Part shown: positions 21,180-31,854 of the stretch, one piece after another | How the letters are laid out: every line of letters begins with the position of its first letter | Numbering within the stretch: the stretch's first letter is position 1 | Source of the DNA: Phymatolithon calcareum | Taxonomy: Eukaryota > Rhodophyta > Florideophyceae > Hapalidiales | DNA length: 64,000 nucleotides | Reading direction: 5' to 3' | NCBI GenBank assembly: GCA_977006965.1 | Contig: OZ345368.1 | Span: 1,736,001 to 1,800,000 of the forward strand | Notes under the pieces: model-generated | Database searches by the model: none | Seen by the model: only the letters and a program-made list of their open reading frames with translations | What the model was told of the DNA's origin: nothing | Made by a program: the position numbers and the translations under genes

Positions 21180-21902
21180 TTACGATTCCCCTTCCCGAAG
21201 AAGAACGAAAACATTCCCAAAATTCGTTCTTGCAATCCTCATATTGTCATCCAGAAACGTCTGGTCCTGCCACGCGACAACATTCCCAGGGAACTTCGCC
21301 TGAAACCATCCACCAAGCTTGAAAGTTTCAAACTTGAGTCTAATTCTGTCCCCATGAAGCGCTCTGCAAACCCCTTCAATCCTGTTCCTCACCGGCCATT
21401 CGAATCCTAAGAATCGAAGCGTAACTTCCTCCTCGTTCGTCACACGTCCCTCGTCCTGTCCGTCCGTCATATCCAGCACCTGCCAGCACTTTTCCGGGTG
21501 CCCAAAGCCCGGCCGGTTCTTGCCAAGCACAATTGGACTCGTGGTGTAGAGCAGGCGCCAGCGTGCGCGACGCAGCGGACTGTCCGCTGGGTTTGGAGTC
21601 GGATTCAATTCCTCCAATTGTGCGATGACTAGGTCAACCTCTTTTTGCGCTGCCTCGTCGTCAAGAATGGCACGGCCGTGGTCCAGGTCCGCAACGACGG
21701 CGTAGAGTGCTTCCTTCCGGTCGGCAATTGAGGGCTGCACGGCGACGGATGCGGCATTACCACTTGTCGACATCACGCACTGTTGGCGACGACGGGGTAG
21801 CACCGGCAGTTGCGACGACTGCGTCGAGCAGAGGAGCCCGGAGTGGGCATTTGAATTAGGCACATGAACGCTGAGAGGAGACGCGAATGTTGGAGTTTGC
21901 AT
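21180..21902 (-). CDS. PAP/fibrillin-like plastid lipid-associated protein
   Basis: This is a 240-aa intact ORF. Residues 1-45 or so form a Ser/Thr/Pro/Arg-rich, acid-poor leader typical of a plastid transit peptide; Met 44 may mark the start of the conserved part. The fibrillin (PAP) pattern follows: ADRKEALYAVVADLDHG, VDLVIAQLEELNPTPNPAD, then RARWRLLYTTSPIVLGKNRP (the family's 'W.LLYTT' block), and strands including RIEGVCRALHGDRIRLKFE. The end is FLDDNMRIARTNFGNVFVLLR (the family's D-x-MRI-R...N.FVL-R ending). Fibrillins sit on plastoglobules and thylakoids and are linked to lipid and carotenoid storage and stress protection. Length and the C-terminal signature fit the family. The gene is solitary. 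It is the best sign in the window that the organism has plastids. Confidence 0.85.
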   Translation of the reverse strand: MQTPTFASPLSVHVPNSNAHSGLLCSTQSSQLPVLPRRRQQCVMSTSGNAASVAVQPSIADRKEALYAVVADLDHGRAILDDEAAQKEVDLVIAQLEELNPTPNPADSPLRRARWRLLYTTSPIVLGKNRPGFGHPEKCWQVLDMTDGQDEGRVTNEEEVTLRFLGFEWPVRNRIEGVCRALHGDRIRLKFETFKLGGWFQAKFPGNVVAWQDQTFLDDNMRIARTNFGNVFVLLREGES

Positions 21903-22282
21903 CTTTGAGTTCTTGAGCGTGAGTTAGAGAGAGCAGCAAAAAGTTGACCTTCGTTGCATGGTGCCATGGCGCCGGAATGCTTGTTTAAAAAAGAAGTCAG
22001 AACGTGGAAGGTGATTACTTCCATCGAATAAACACGCAAATACTCGTGTACTGTACCTTCCCTAAACGATTGATTCTTTGGCTTACACGCGTACGCATGG
22101 TCGAGCGCGCGCCCGGTCGCGAGTCGTAGATCACAAATTGAGAACTTTCTGGTGAAGGTTTAATCATTGGACGAACCGAATGTAATTCCAACGCTGTTCC
22201 ACCACGGAATAAGTTTAATTGGACATAACGCACACCAGTTTCTAATAGGAAAACATTCTCGTTAGCCAGACTGCGAAATTGT
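21903..22282. other. intergenic upstream of the fibrillin gene
   Basis: A minus-strand ORF at 22015-22305 shows no motif and overlaps the hydrophobic ORF that follows. Nothing else is supported. Confidence 0.35.
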
Positions 22283-22633
22283 CTACGGTAGGGGGTAGTA
22301 TGCACTGTATCCTTGTCCGGCTTGTCGCGGGACTCGCTTCATTGATGAGAAAACTTGAGCCAGTTCTATAGAAATGAACTCGTCCAAGGTATTTGTCCCT
22401 TGCGTTTCGTACATGAGGGAGAGTAAAACGGGCTTTCGTAGTCTGAGCAGCGAGATGAGAATGTCAGCCGTGAATGAAATCACTGTGAATAAGAAATCTA
22501 ACACGCCGAGGTCAAGACGATAGTTGCATGATATAGCCTCCCCACGCGCTTGAGGTATAGTAGTTCCTTCCAGGAAGTGAAACATCACAATAACACTGAA
22601 GACCAGTACATGCCCAACAACATAGGCCGTCAC
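22283..22633 (-). CDS. possible small membrane protein
   Basis: This 116-aa ORF has two hydrophobic stretches: near residues 3-20 (YVVGHVLVFSVIVMFHF) and 43-63 (GVLDFLFTVISFTADILISLL). A polar C-terminal half follows. No family is recognised. Topology resembles the ORF at 13376-13765 only loosely. Could be chance or an exon. Confidence 0.25.
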   Translation of the reverse strand: MTAYVVGHVLVFSVIVMFHFLEGTTIPQARGEAISCNYRLDLGVLDFLFTVISFTADILISLLRLRKPVLLSLMYETQGTNTLDEFISIELAQVFSSMKRVPRQAGQGYSAYYPLP

Positions 22634-22637
22634 CCTC

Positions 22638-22850
22638 GTGAGGTCATATACCGCGAGACATGAGATACCCCAATGGAATTATCAAAAGAGATTCGCTGAG
22701 AACAAAATCAAGTCTGGGGTATTTTTTGGAATTAGTTCGTTGATTGAGCTTTTTGCTTTACAACTGCTAATAGGGTCGATGACGATGGATGAAGTGAGCA
22801 AAAGGTGCACTTACGTGGGTCGAGTCGAAGAAATATTCAAATAAGGAAGT
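22638..22850 (+). pseudogene. fragment of the REIIEIW repeat family
   Basis: The 68-codon ORF contains SGVFFGISSLIELFALQLL and RCTYVGRVEEIFK. These align with GAYFGVTAVIELVALQ and RALVGREIRIKDIL of the copy at 16171-16705. Only the last part of the coding region survives. Confidence 0.5.
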
Positions 22851-24727
22851 TCAAAAAAGACTAGAGCAGCCCATCTGCGGCAGTCTGCCTAACGCTGCTC
22901 TGTTACTCAAAATTTTAAATTTAAATAACCGAGCAGCCTGAGGTTTTTTGACCTATGTGAACATGTATCCAGTTACGCTAAAAGTGTAGCGAGGATCCCA
23001 CTCCGACAGAGGACGCCGGGACCATGACATGCCAAGCATTTTGCGCAACCTGGACTCTACGCAGCACATTGCTCAACAGGTAGTGCCGACACTACCCATC
23101 GCGCGTGGAAGCACAAATTGTCCTTGATAAATGCTCTTTCCAAGGTACAATCCCTGGAGCTTTGCTCGCCAAACGATTCTGTATGGCATCAATCCCAAGG
23201 TGTTCTCCGCAGCTTCCATCTCCACTCCAATATTTCCAAGATTGCGACACTGTGCTTCCGCCCATGCATCACCGTACGCACACTCCGGAGTAGCTACTGA
23301 CCAGGCCGGTTACGATGTGCCCCGGACAGGCAGTGCTCGCGCGATCGGGAACTAGCACGGCAGAAGTACTAACTGATACTAAAGGCGGTAAACTGAGTAT
23401 CGCCGCAATGAGGTCGCCTGCTTAAGCTGCAAAATATTATTCAGCTTGTCTGTCACCTTCAGATGCTCTTTAGACGATTTGATCAAAAATACGAACTCGC
23501 TTTTTCGAAAGCGGTGTCAAACACAATCCGCCCTCTCTACCTGTCAAAAACAAATTCAGGTTTTCCCACATTTCTGCCCAGTCCCTGCTAATAGAGTCAA
23601 CCAGAACAACTGATGCGTGGGACGAGCAGACAACTAACACCCCGCTAACCCTTAAAGCATGGAATTTGCTGACGTAGTGGTCGTGATTCCGGCCATTCTT
23701 AATATTGTTCTGCATGACTGGATCTCCTGACTGGCCAGGTCTTAGATTCAGCCAATCTGCCGCAGCGTACACCTCCGACACCCAGGAGTACTTGCATGAA
23801 ATTGCTGCTCAGCTCTCAAATAATTCTTGATCACTTGTGATTTCCGCCCTCAATTTGTGATCCTTGGAAAGAGCCTCAAACATATTTTATCGCTCTAACC
23901 TCAGAAGCAAAGAGAAAACGGAGCCTGTCGCTCCGAAAATCAAATGAAACACAATACGAATCCTCTTCGTGTGTGGGAGTTAAAGGACACGTCGTGCCAA
24001 AGGACTTACGTCCCGGGCGCCCTCCGTCGAACACATGCGGATGCAACGCATGGAGAACGAAGAAGGCCTGTATTGATTCGCAGAAGGCAAGTCAGAAAGC
24101 GTGCGGGCCGAAGCACCAACGATCCCGTAGGGGACTGAGATAGAATTACTTTGCATCCTAAGTTTTCCCGTCCGCCATTCTGGTGGACGTTTCGTGAGCT
24201 GCACAAAGGTAGGTAGCATCAGAGGAAGCCTCGCCCATATGAACTAAAAAAACATGCGGATGCAATTTCCTGATACTGTACATCCAGCTGATCGGATATG
24301 CTTCAAGGGAGAACAAAATAGGAGAGTAAATGTTGAGAAAATTTCGAAAGGATACGTGGGCAAACCCGGTAGGAGTTACGAGGACCTGTAGGGTCGTCAT
24401 CATGATGAATGCGGACATTGATATTATCTGCATGCAGAACCCGGGACTATGTCTTTCGGCTGAGCCTTCGGCTCGCGTGGCATAATATTCACTATGTTAG
24501 ATACTTCCTTTTCTCCGCAGGAGACGTGCGCTCTGGCGCAGCATCAGCAAGAGAAAAAGCGCGATTTGCTCGATTTTGATCGCTCTCTCCGTAGAAATGC
24601 TTGAGCTTCTTCGGATTCACACACAACTTTGTGATGTCTGACATTCGCGAAACAAGTCAACATACAAAGATCACGTGGCGAGAAGGGCGGGTGGGACTCC
24701 GTTTTTTTTTCGATGTAATGCAATTAT
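22851..24727. other. intergenic, nothing firmly recognised
   Basis: Scattered ORFs up to 103 codons (for example 23470-23781, minus) have no family signature. Confidence 0.35.
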
Positions 24728-24960
24728 ACCTATGGAACTGGCTTGGACACATTCTTAGAATGGACGAGCGCTGACTGGTCCGCCAGGTGCTGCTGCACTG
24801 CGTCGGACCAACGCTAAAATCGCTCTTTGGTGACGTACCTGGACGAGACGTGAAAGCCGCAGTTGAACTGGGTAACAATAGGATAGAATGGAGGAAACTT
24901 AGACCCTCGAATCGCTGCTAGCGCCATTGGGAAAAAGGCAAAAGGAATGAATGGGGATAC
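24728..24960 (+). mobile_element. 3' end of a LINE-type retrotransposon, copy 2
   Basis: The plus strand reads WLGHILRMDER, stop, LVRQVLLHC, then SLFGDVPGRDVKAAVELG and IEWRKLRPSNRC, stop. It matches the minus-strand copy at 4576-4830 in coding part and in the tail around ggcaaaaggaatgaatg. An in-frame TGA interrupts it. Only the polyprotein end is present. Confidence 0.65.
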
Positions 24961-25004
24961 CTGATGGCAGAATCTTGCCTCCGAACAGGAATAGAAGAAG
25001 AAGT

Positions 25005-25045
25005 GTTGATTTTTACTTAAAAGTTACCAACGCACCTGCTCGGAA
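25005..25045. repeat. dispersed repeat fragment (ttttta-ttaaaagttaccaacgc)
   Basis: It shares gatttttacttaaaagtt and accaacgcacctgct with 32080-32120, and more weakly with 30725-30795 and 45650-45690. Confidence 0.5.
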
Positions 25046-25313
25046 CAGGAATAGAAAAGCTGGAAGAATGTGTTTTTCATAAAAACCAATAGTCACCTGA
25101 AGGTTGGCTAGATCACCCATGGAAGAAGGCATTACACGAGAATAAGCAGGCTGGGGATGCTTGCTAAGTTCATTTCACAAGCTATCAGTGACTCTAATGT
25201 GTGCGAAACAGCCTGTTACTGCATGGGAAGTTTGGATTTTGGTACGACTTGTTGTATCTAGATTTTGTATTAATTGCTTGCTTCCTGTAGAGCAGATGTC
25301 CCGGGATCCCTGA

Positions 25314-25763
25314 ATGAAAATATTTGGAAAGAGTTGTAGCTCCAACTATTTGCTCATCTTTGAAGTTGACCAACAGCACTTGGCCTTTATGGACCTAACG
25401 AGGTACGAAAATGGCACAAGGGCTCCACTTCCAAAAGCGTACGGCAGGACTGACAAGTGCTGCACATCTCACACTCCAAATATGAAGATTCGCCTCGTAG
25501 GCTCTTGCACGCTTCAGGAGGCAATGTCAACTCTACAGATTGCGCTCGGAAGCACAATCTCTCCTGGACACATTCTTCTTCTAGCATTCAATCCAAGGAA
25601 AACGTCTGGCCGAGCTGTTGAGGCCGACAAAACAAACTCGTACAGGGGAGGAGCAACCGGGTCCATGACCACTAGTGATCTGGCACAGGAAGTGACGGTG
25701 CAAGTGCACTATCATCCACTCGAGAAAAATGAACCTGCTTTTCCAGTGTCGGACGGTTGCTGA
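25314..25763 (+). CDS. unrecognised ORF
   Basis: This 149-aa ORF has no recognised motif, signal peptide or membrane helix. An equally plausible minus-strand ORF overlaps its end (25712-25993). It may be a chance frame. Confidence 0.18.
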   Translation: MKIFGKSCSSNYLLIFEVDQQHLAFMDLTRYENGTRAPLPKAYGRTDKCCTSHTPNMKIRLVGSCTLQEAMSTLQIALGSTISPGHILLLAFNPRKTSGRAVEADKTNSYRGGATGSMTTSDLAQEVTVQVHYHPLEKNEPAFPVSDGC

Positions 25764-26931
25764 ATTTGAGATCTCAGGCTATTTACAACTACACGTCCTA
25801 TCCCGGGCTTCATAGCTGGAAACCTGAGAAAGCGTGGATCAACAGCGTAGGGCACGTTGATTCCATGGTACATTGGCATCCGCTTGTAGCATGTTGAGAT
25901 AAATGGCGATCCCCATGGGTAGGCAGTTTGCAATGTGTGACGATCTTCCCAATTTATGTTTTTGTGGAATGTTCGTTTCTGAAAGTAGTACAACAGAACG
26001 GGAAGCTCATAAAACTGTACATCTAGGATGTCCAGAAAGTGAGCACTTCAATGTCTTGCGAGAGCTGGTGGCAAATTGTTGATCGATCGACTCAGAGAGT
26101 ACGTTTGTGAGTCAAACTTTCAAACCAACTCTGCATGTTAACTTCAAATGCTCGTGCTACAACAGGTTGACCGTCGTCTCTCCCTGTATTCTCATCCTTA
26201 CTCTTGCGTTGAGTGTGCCCCTGGTGCACTCTCACCGTTATTTGCGCTAAGACAACCACCGCCTTCGCTTCGTGCTACGAACTCGTGGCAGGTGAAAGTC
26301 TTCTTTTGCTTCCTGACAGCAATGATTTGGTGGAGGTACTGACAGTGCCCTCCCCAAACGCAGAGTATTTGTTTTGAGGCCAGAACATCAACTTGAGCGA
26401 TAGCTTTTCACGTGAAGACAATTTACAACTTTATATCAACGGTGGTTTGCCACGTTATTCAGTATCTCGCATCGATTTCGTTCCGGTTGGTCAACGCTGG
26501 CAATTTTAAACTCCAAAATTAATTTTGGACTTTAACATTTCCTTTTCTGTTTTATCCAACCGGAATTTATACGCTTCAAGTAGACCTGCCGCTTGAAAAA
26601 GACGGCGCAGAAGCGAAGCAAGAGTAACCAACGCAATGCAGTACAGTACAGTAGTGTAGCAAGTCGCCGGCTTTTCCCAAGGCGAAACAAAATTACGATA
26701 AAAATCGTAACTTCGCATCTCCAATTAAACTTTAATCTACGTACTGTACGTACGATAGGAGGCATGCCTAAGCTATTTCTGGTACGCATGTCATTGCCAG
26801 GCGCCACGTTTTGTAGCGCTGTACTGGCGATGTCCAGACTCCTCCAACTACCCCATCCGGCACAAAACCTCGGAAACCGACTCGCAGCTTGACACCCAAG
26901 ACACCCTGACGCCCAGTCTTGCACACTGAAA
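25764..26931. other. intergenic; upstream region of the Cys-rich gene
   Basis: No supported gene. 26640-26760 has repeated gtac-containing tracts. A minus-strand ORF at 26532-27029 overlaps the Cys-rich gene and is taken as a shadow. Confidence 0.35.
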
Positions 26932-27321
26932 ATGAAATTTGTCTTTCTGCTCTCGATCGCATTCTTGCAGATTGCAACCAATATTGCGCCCTGCACTGCA
27001 ACTTCTTCCCCGGCTCTTGCGAAGGACATCTATTGCATTCAAGTGGTTGCGTGCTGCAAACGTCCCACCGGAGTCGTGTACCAGGCATCAACGCCCTGCG
27101 CATGCACAGCCACTGGCGGCACAGTTCTGGGCTATGACTTGAGCCAGTGTCCGAAGATCGAATGTCCGTCCATTTGCCCTCGAATTGAGGTGTGTTGCCA
27201 GCGACCGAATGGGACTGTTTTCCGAGCTGATACACCCTGCACATGCACTTGCGGTGGCGGCCTTGTGCTTGGGTATGATTTGTCCAAGTGTCCGCGCATT
27301 AATTGCACCGACAAGTGTTAA
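26932..27321 (+). CDS. small secreted cysteine-rich repeat protein
   Basis: This is a 129-aa ORF. Residues 1-24 or so form a signal peptide (MKFVFLLSIAFLQIATNIAP). The mature part holds two copies of a Cys-rich module of about 40 residues with the pattern V-x-CC-x-RP-x-G-x-V-[YF]-x-A-x-TPC-x-CT-x2-GG-x-VLGYDLS-x-CP-x-I-x-C. The second copy is ICPRIEVCCQRPNGTVF onward. Many paired Cys suggest a disulfide-stabilised extracellular protein. I cannot match it to a named inhibitor or wall-protein family. A third module follows in another frame (27303-27412), so the present stop at 27319 appears to be the result of a frameshift. The strong signal peptide and repeat conservation make it a real gene or a recently damaged one. 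Confidence 0.65.
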   Translation: MKFVFLLSIAFLQIATNIAPCTATSSPALAKDIYCIQVVACCKRPTGVVYQASTPCACTATGGTVLGYDLSQCPKIECPSICPRIEVCCQRPNGTVFRADTPCTCTCGGGLVLGYDLSKCPRINCTDKC

Positions 27322-27494
27322 CGTGTTGCAGAGGACCTGATGGTAACGTGTTTCAGACGAGCACGCCGTGCGGGTGCACCTGTGGGGGTGGCACTGTTAA
27401 TGTGGGAGTTTGGCAGCGTACAGCTTATCAACCAAGCAAGCCCGCAGCACGTGTGAACAGGTCGGCTCCAGAGGTTTGTAAATTTTCTTCGTGA
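27303..27494 (+). pseudogene. frameshifted third module of the Cys-rich protein
   Basis: In the second frame the sequence reads VLTCCRGPDGNVFQTSTPC then GCTCGGGTV, the same module as the two upstream copies. Relative to the frame of 26932-27321 two bases appear to be missing near 27313-27320. The module then loses the VLGYDLS-x-CP end. Confidence 0.6.
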
Positions 27495-30054
27495 TGGAGA
27501 ATTCCTCGTGATATTACTTTTCTCTTTTCATAAATCCTTTTTGCACAGAAGAATGAGCAACTCCGGTGCTTTAGGGCAATTCAGACCTGTACCAAAAGAA
27601 GACCTTCAGATTCCTGTAGTTCTGTTAATGTCGTTCATTTTTGCCTGTATTCGCTACACGGATTTAGTCTCACAGAAGAGTAGCGTGTGGTAGGGTGCCC
27701 CGCAATATGCTCCGTTCAAACTTGCCTGGGCTTCTCAGGTTGGTACACTAGTCCGCCTAAAGGGCTCGAAGCCGAAGCTAGGTAGCCAACTAGTAGGACT
27801 TTGAGCAGGTGTGAGCGCATATCAATGTTACGCAAGAGTCAGAATCAGGACGAGGCAATTTCCGTTCAGTGGTTCATTGGGAATGAGGGATCTCCATCTT
27901 AAGACTGCATTACTCTGAGGTATTTGAAGTGCAGAGTGTTCCCAAGGTCTTCTGCTCCGATAGAGATCTATTTACAGATCTGAGGTGAGCTTTGTATTTT
28001 CTGCTTATGCAGCAATTGTCGAAAGCGGGCATTTGCATTCCGGTTGCATGGAGTGCTCATTCCATTAGGACGGCAATACTGATAGGGCTTTAAAATTAAC
28101 ATCTGCAAAATCGCGTTGCATTCGGCGGATGTGAACAAAATCATACAGTTTCAGCACCAGGACAAACATAACACAAAAGCACAAGGCGACGCACGGTCAG
28201 GTTGATAGTTGGAACAGGAAGAGAACTTAGATCATTCACATTGAGATGAATACCCACGAATATAAATCCAAAACCTAGCGGGGCTAGTTTCAGCAAAATG
28301 GAAACGGGAAACGTGATCATGGGTCGAGCCCATAATTGTCGATTTGTTGTGAAAGCTTCCAAGGCCTCACTGCGAGTACCAAGACAGCTTTTCGTGCTGT
28401 TGAATCAAGTGATGACGGATGTTTTCGGATCTCAATTTCTTCCAGTTAGAAGTCCAGCGAACCTCTTGCGCTCGTACTGGATGGCCGGAGGAGAAGTGTT
28501 GCGGAAGGGCAGTGAGCTCGGCAGCAGAATTTGCCCCAAACGATGAAGCCAGAAATGGTCTCCTCCTAGGAGAGACTTGGTTGGACATCCTAAACATGTA
28601 CTTCTGTTCATTATGTGGACCAGACCCGGTAGAGTGTCATTGTTCCAACGAGGTTCTGGCAGATGGGCCTTTCTTTTCAACCTTCGATCTCGCAAGTTCT
28701 CACACATACCGCCGTTCTGCGAAACTTCTTCCGAAACGGAATTCTGTATTTCACATTATCAAAGTCTTCTTCTCTAGGCACATTCCAATCTGTCTTCTAC
28801 TAGCTTCCCTTAGTTCACCCGATCCCAGAAATTATGAAACTTATCGTCTTTTCACCAGGCTTGCTAGTCAGCAGTGCACTGTCCTGTGCCGTTGACGGCT
28901 AGTTCCATAATTTCGAATGCATTCTTTGCAATAGGCAGCCAGCCCTTCAGTTATCGCCATCAATGTATTCGATATGGACTCCTTCGTCGCCTTCACCGGC
29001 AGTAAGATCTCATGATCTAGAGTTCCTTAGACGGAAGCCTTATCATTACGCTCTTTAATGTTGGCTGTTGCGTCTCGAAAGCTTCGCTTAGTCTCTTCAT
29101 ATGCTCAGCCACGTGTTTCTAGCTCCGAAGATGAGGATCCGGGACCTCGGGGCTACTACACTGTACTCTAGGAGTGTGTCCTGCGAAGAGGCCCCTACCA
29201 GGAATCAGCTCTTTTTGGAAGCCCAGAGTTTGTCAGTCATAATCGGCTTATGATATATGGAAATTACAGTGGCAAGCTCTGCCACGTGGAGTACCGTGGC
29301 TCACCTGTCATCATAATATGATGATAACGAAATCTCTGCCGATTCCCTCCAATTAGAAAGCCCTCACAAGGGCATCTCGGAGCCTGAAATGAAAATTATT
29401 CGAATAATTTTCATTTCCGAAATAATTCCTTTCGAAATTTCGAAAGGAATCATATCGGGCTCCGACCCTGCCATGGAAGGGCCCGAGCGCGAATTCGTTA
29501 ATGATTGACCACAATCCCAACTGAAAAAACAAGCTGTATGAGACACTGGTAATTTGACCAATCGAGTCGTGTTCGATGTTCTGGCCACCGAACTTCAAGC
29601 CATTGTGAAGAACTTGACTTTACGGATTGATCCATTGCCCCTGAGGATTCCTGAATTTAAATCATGACAAATTTCTGAGTGCTCAATCCCCTTTATCATG
29701 CGAGCACCAGCTCCGAACTTGGTGAGAGAAGCAATGATTGGTTGATTGAAACACAATTGCTCATCCTTCATCTCATTGTGCGCACATCCTCATGTCGCAT
29801 TCAACAGCTCACCATCGGAGAACCTTTTTTTCGAATTTATTCACGTCTGTGAATTTCAGGGAGCGCTAATCTTGTGCACGACTGAAGGGCTGGAAGTCTC
29901 AATCCAGCACAAAAATTGGTACTTAACAGGCTAATGTTCCCCACACAAAGAGAAAGCCATAGATACCCTGTTACCGATTAGCGAAATCAATTCTTCCCAC
30001 CACTCACTCCCGCATCACTTATCTCCCCACCTCGTCTATCTCATTCGCGCTCCA
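27495..30054. other. long intergenic stretch
   Basis: No convincing gene. ORFs at 28141-28362 (minus, one hydrophobic stretch) and 28419-28895 (plus) lack support. The notable structure is the pair of perfect palindromes at 29386-29450, listed separately. Confidence 0.4.
29376..29467. repeat. two adjacent perfect palindromes inside a larger inverted repeat
   Basis: 29386-29417 is a perfect 32-bp palindrome (half-site gaaatgaaaattattc). 29425-29450 is a perfect 26-bp palindrome (half-site attcctttcgaaa). They are bracketed by tcggagcc at 29377-29384 and ggctccga at about 29458-29465, which pair with each other. The whole could extrude as a three-arm cruciform. Confidence 0.85.
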
Positions 30055-30453
30055 ATGTCCACTGAAACGTTCAAAAAGTCCTTCTGGGAGAGAAAGAATT
30101 TGAAGCGCAGAATAACCGTCCATATACGTGCCGCCATTGAAGACAAGGAAAACGTCGATCTCGTCTCAGACGCCCTTATCGACGTCTTCGAGAGCATTGG
30201 CCGGGAAATGGAACTTAATGAACTTGTCACAGTCGTCAGCTTTGTTCTGCAAAGCGGAAATGAAACTGTTCTACGTAATATTGGTAACTCTCCTAAACTC
30301 CACCAAACGATTGTTGCATGCTACATATTCTACAGGAATAACTCGCCTCATGTCACCACTACCTGCTATGAAGCACTGTTCATGCGCGTATCCACTTGCA
30401 AGCCCTTACGCAAGCTGCAAAAGGTTTTTCAAACTCTACGCCCTTTCCGGTAA
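30055..30453 (+). CDS. hypothetical small protein
   Basis: This 132-aa ORF is preceded by a C/T-rich leader. It is helical-looking and charged in its first half (FWERKNLKRRITVHIRAAI, VDLVSDALIDVFESIGREM), with a hydrophobic middle. There is no signal peptide and no family is recognised. Composition is that of a real soluble protein, and the start at 30055 follows the pyrimidine-rich leader closely. The C-terminal part after about residue 95 becomes Cys/Arg-rich and may run past a true splice site or frameshift. Confidence 0.35.
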   Translation: MSTETFKKSFWERKNLKRRITVHIRAAIEDKENVDLVSDALIDVFESIGREMELNELVTVVSFVLQSGNETVLRNIGNSPKLHQTIVACYIFYRNNSPHVTTTCYEALFMRVSTCKPLRKLQKVFQTLRPFR

Positions 30454-30689
30454 TTCGGAGCTGTCGCAGCATACTCCGTTCGTGAGAGAAAGCTCTTCCG
30501 CCCTGCAATAATTTTCATCGTCGTAGCCCGTGTCGTCCTCGGTGATTACAATATCGGCCGTACTGTGCCGAGCAAACGTTTGGTATGCTCACACAACACC
30601 TACGAAAGAGCGAGATGAGAAGAAGACGGTGGTATCACATGTCACACACTCTTTTTTCGACTGAAAAAGGCGATACAATCTCATGGGTC

Positions 30690-30990
30690 ACAGATTTTTA
30701 TTTTTTAGATATTCAATATAAAGAAAAGTAGATTTTTATTTTTTAGATTTTCAATATAAAGATGTAAAAATTTAACAATGCATCTGCTGACGTTGGGGCA
30801 ACTCTTCGGTTGCCAAGAAAATTAGTCTTGATTCTGTCCGGTGAAGAGTCTCTTATGGTGGGTGTTCCATGGTTCGGTGGTCTACAAAAACTCACCACTG
30901 GTGCCCGGAGGGGCCTCGAGGAGAAAATTAGTCCAGGTTCATGTTTCGCGCAAGTTTTGGGGAGCTTTCAAATAAAATCATCAAACATCA
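30690..30990 (+). repeat. dispersed repeat, non-coding part and tail of the REIIEIW family
   Basis: It begins with two partial copies of gtagatttttatttt-tagat (30690-30765), then catctgctgacgttgggg, cctcgagg near 30912 and the tail ggggagctttcaaataaaat at 30958. The first part matches 32080-32255; the tail matches the end of 16171-16705. Confidence 0.55.
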
Positions 30991-31850
30991 CCCCTACGAA
31001 ATAGCTGGTCCAGAACACAGGGAAGATATGTACTATTGTCCCACCAAAAGTTGACTTGCCACACCACCAGTTACTTATTCCGTCTACTTCATTCTTCGGT
31101 TTTTTTGTTCGTCAAGATGTCATGGCCTGTCACTTATAACCCGCCTGAAAATGTAGTTTCCTACATCCCTTCGCCAACGGTTTTTTTAATCCAAACTGAT
31201 ACCGACACTCATGGTGAGCGTCTCGATCTTGATTACCTTGTGCTGACATCCTGCAGAAGAGGGTGGACGGAATTTAATTTTCAGCTTGATTTGTCAAGTA
31301 CAATGTATTAGGTTATGCGCCTATGTTTGTCATGGAAACGTACGAGACGTCGGCGAAGAGAGGTGTAGGACCAGGATTGTAGAAGTCCGTAGTTAATGAA
31401 CCATCTGAGTCATTGATTGAAGTAGAGAGAGCCATATAAAATATGTGATCTTTTGATCATTATCCAGTAGACGAACTGTCGCACTTGGGCAATAAAAGCG
31501 AGATCGGTTGATTGCGGAAGTGGCTCACTCTTCGACACAAGCACGTCCAAATCCAAAAATGGGTCTGGGGCCAGTTCATTATGCTTTGTGGTTATCACTA
31601 GCGAACTTTTACGTTGAAGCGCTAAGAGGCAGACAGTATACTTGTGCGAACTTTTTTCATTGTGCTATCATTGCAAAAATCCTGTAAATTGCACATGAAA
31701 ATAATGAATTTACTGCCGCAGCGGTGCAAAAATACCACTGTGTGTATCTCTGGTAAACCACGAACGGTGTATTTTTGCATATGTGGTGCATGGGTACACC
31801 AAATAAGATGTACAGCGCCTCGAAGAGACAGAAGAATATTCTGGTAGCGA
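30991..31850. other. intergenic with unsupported ORFs
   Basis: ORFs at 31036-31311 (plus) and 31622-31870 (minus) have no recognised content. A small inverted repeat pairs tgcaaaaatacc near 31724 with ggtgtatttttgca near 31767. Confidence 0.3.
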
Positions 31851-31854
31851 GGAG

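Noticed and set aside
23100-23300. Minus-strand segment resembling a Sel1 unit (GDAWAEAQ...NLGN)
   Set aside because: It lacks the G-x-GV-x-KD and A-x-x-Y-x-x-AA positions, and no second unit is present.
26532-27029. 165-aa minus-strand ORF overlapping the Cys-rich gene
   Set aside because: The plus-strand gene has a signal peptide and internal repeats; the minus-strand frame has no feature.
28141-28362. Small minus-strand ORF with one hydrophobic stretch
   Set aside because: It is short, without a signal-peptide pattern or homologue in the window.
28419-28895. 158-aa ORF containing FFSTFDLASSH, resembling the Ty3/gypsy reverse transcriptase 'FSTLDLxSGY' block
   Set aside because: No other reverse transcriptase motif is near it in any frame, and the match is only a few residues.
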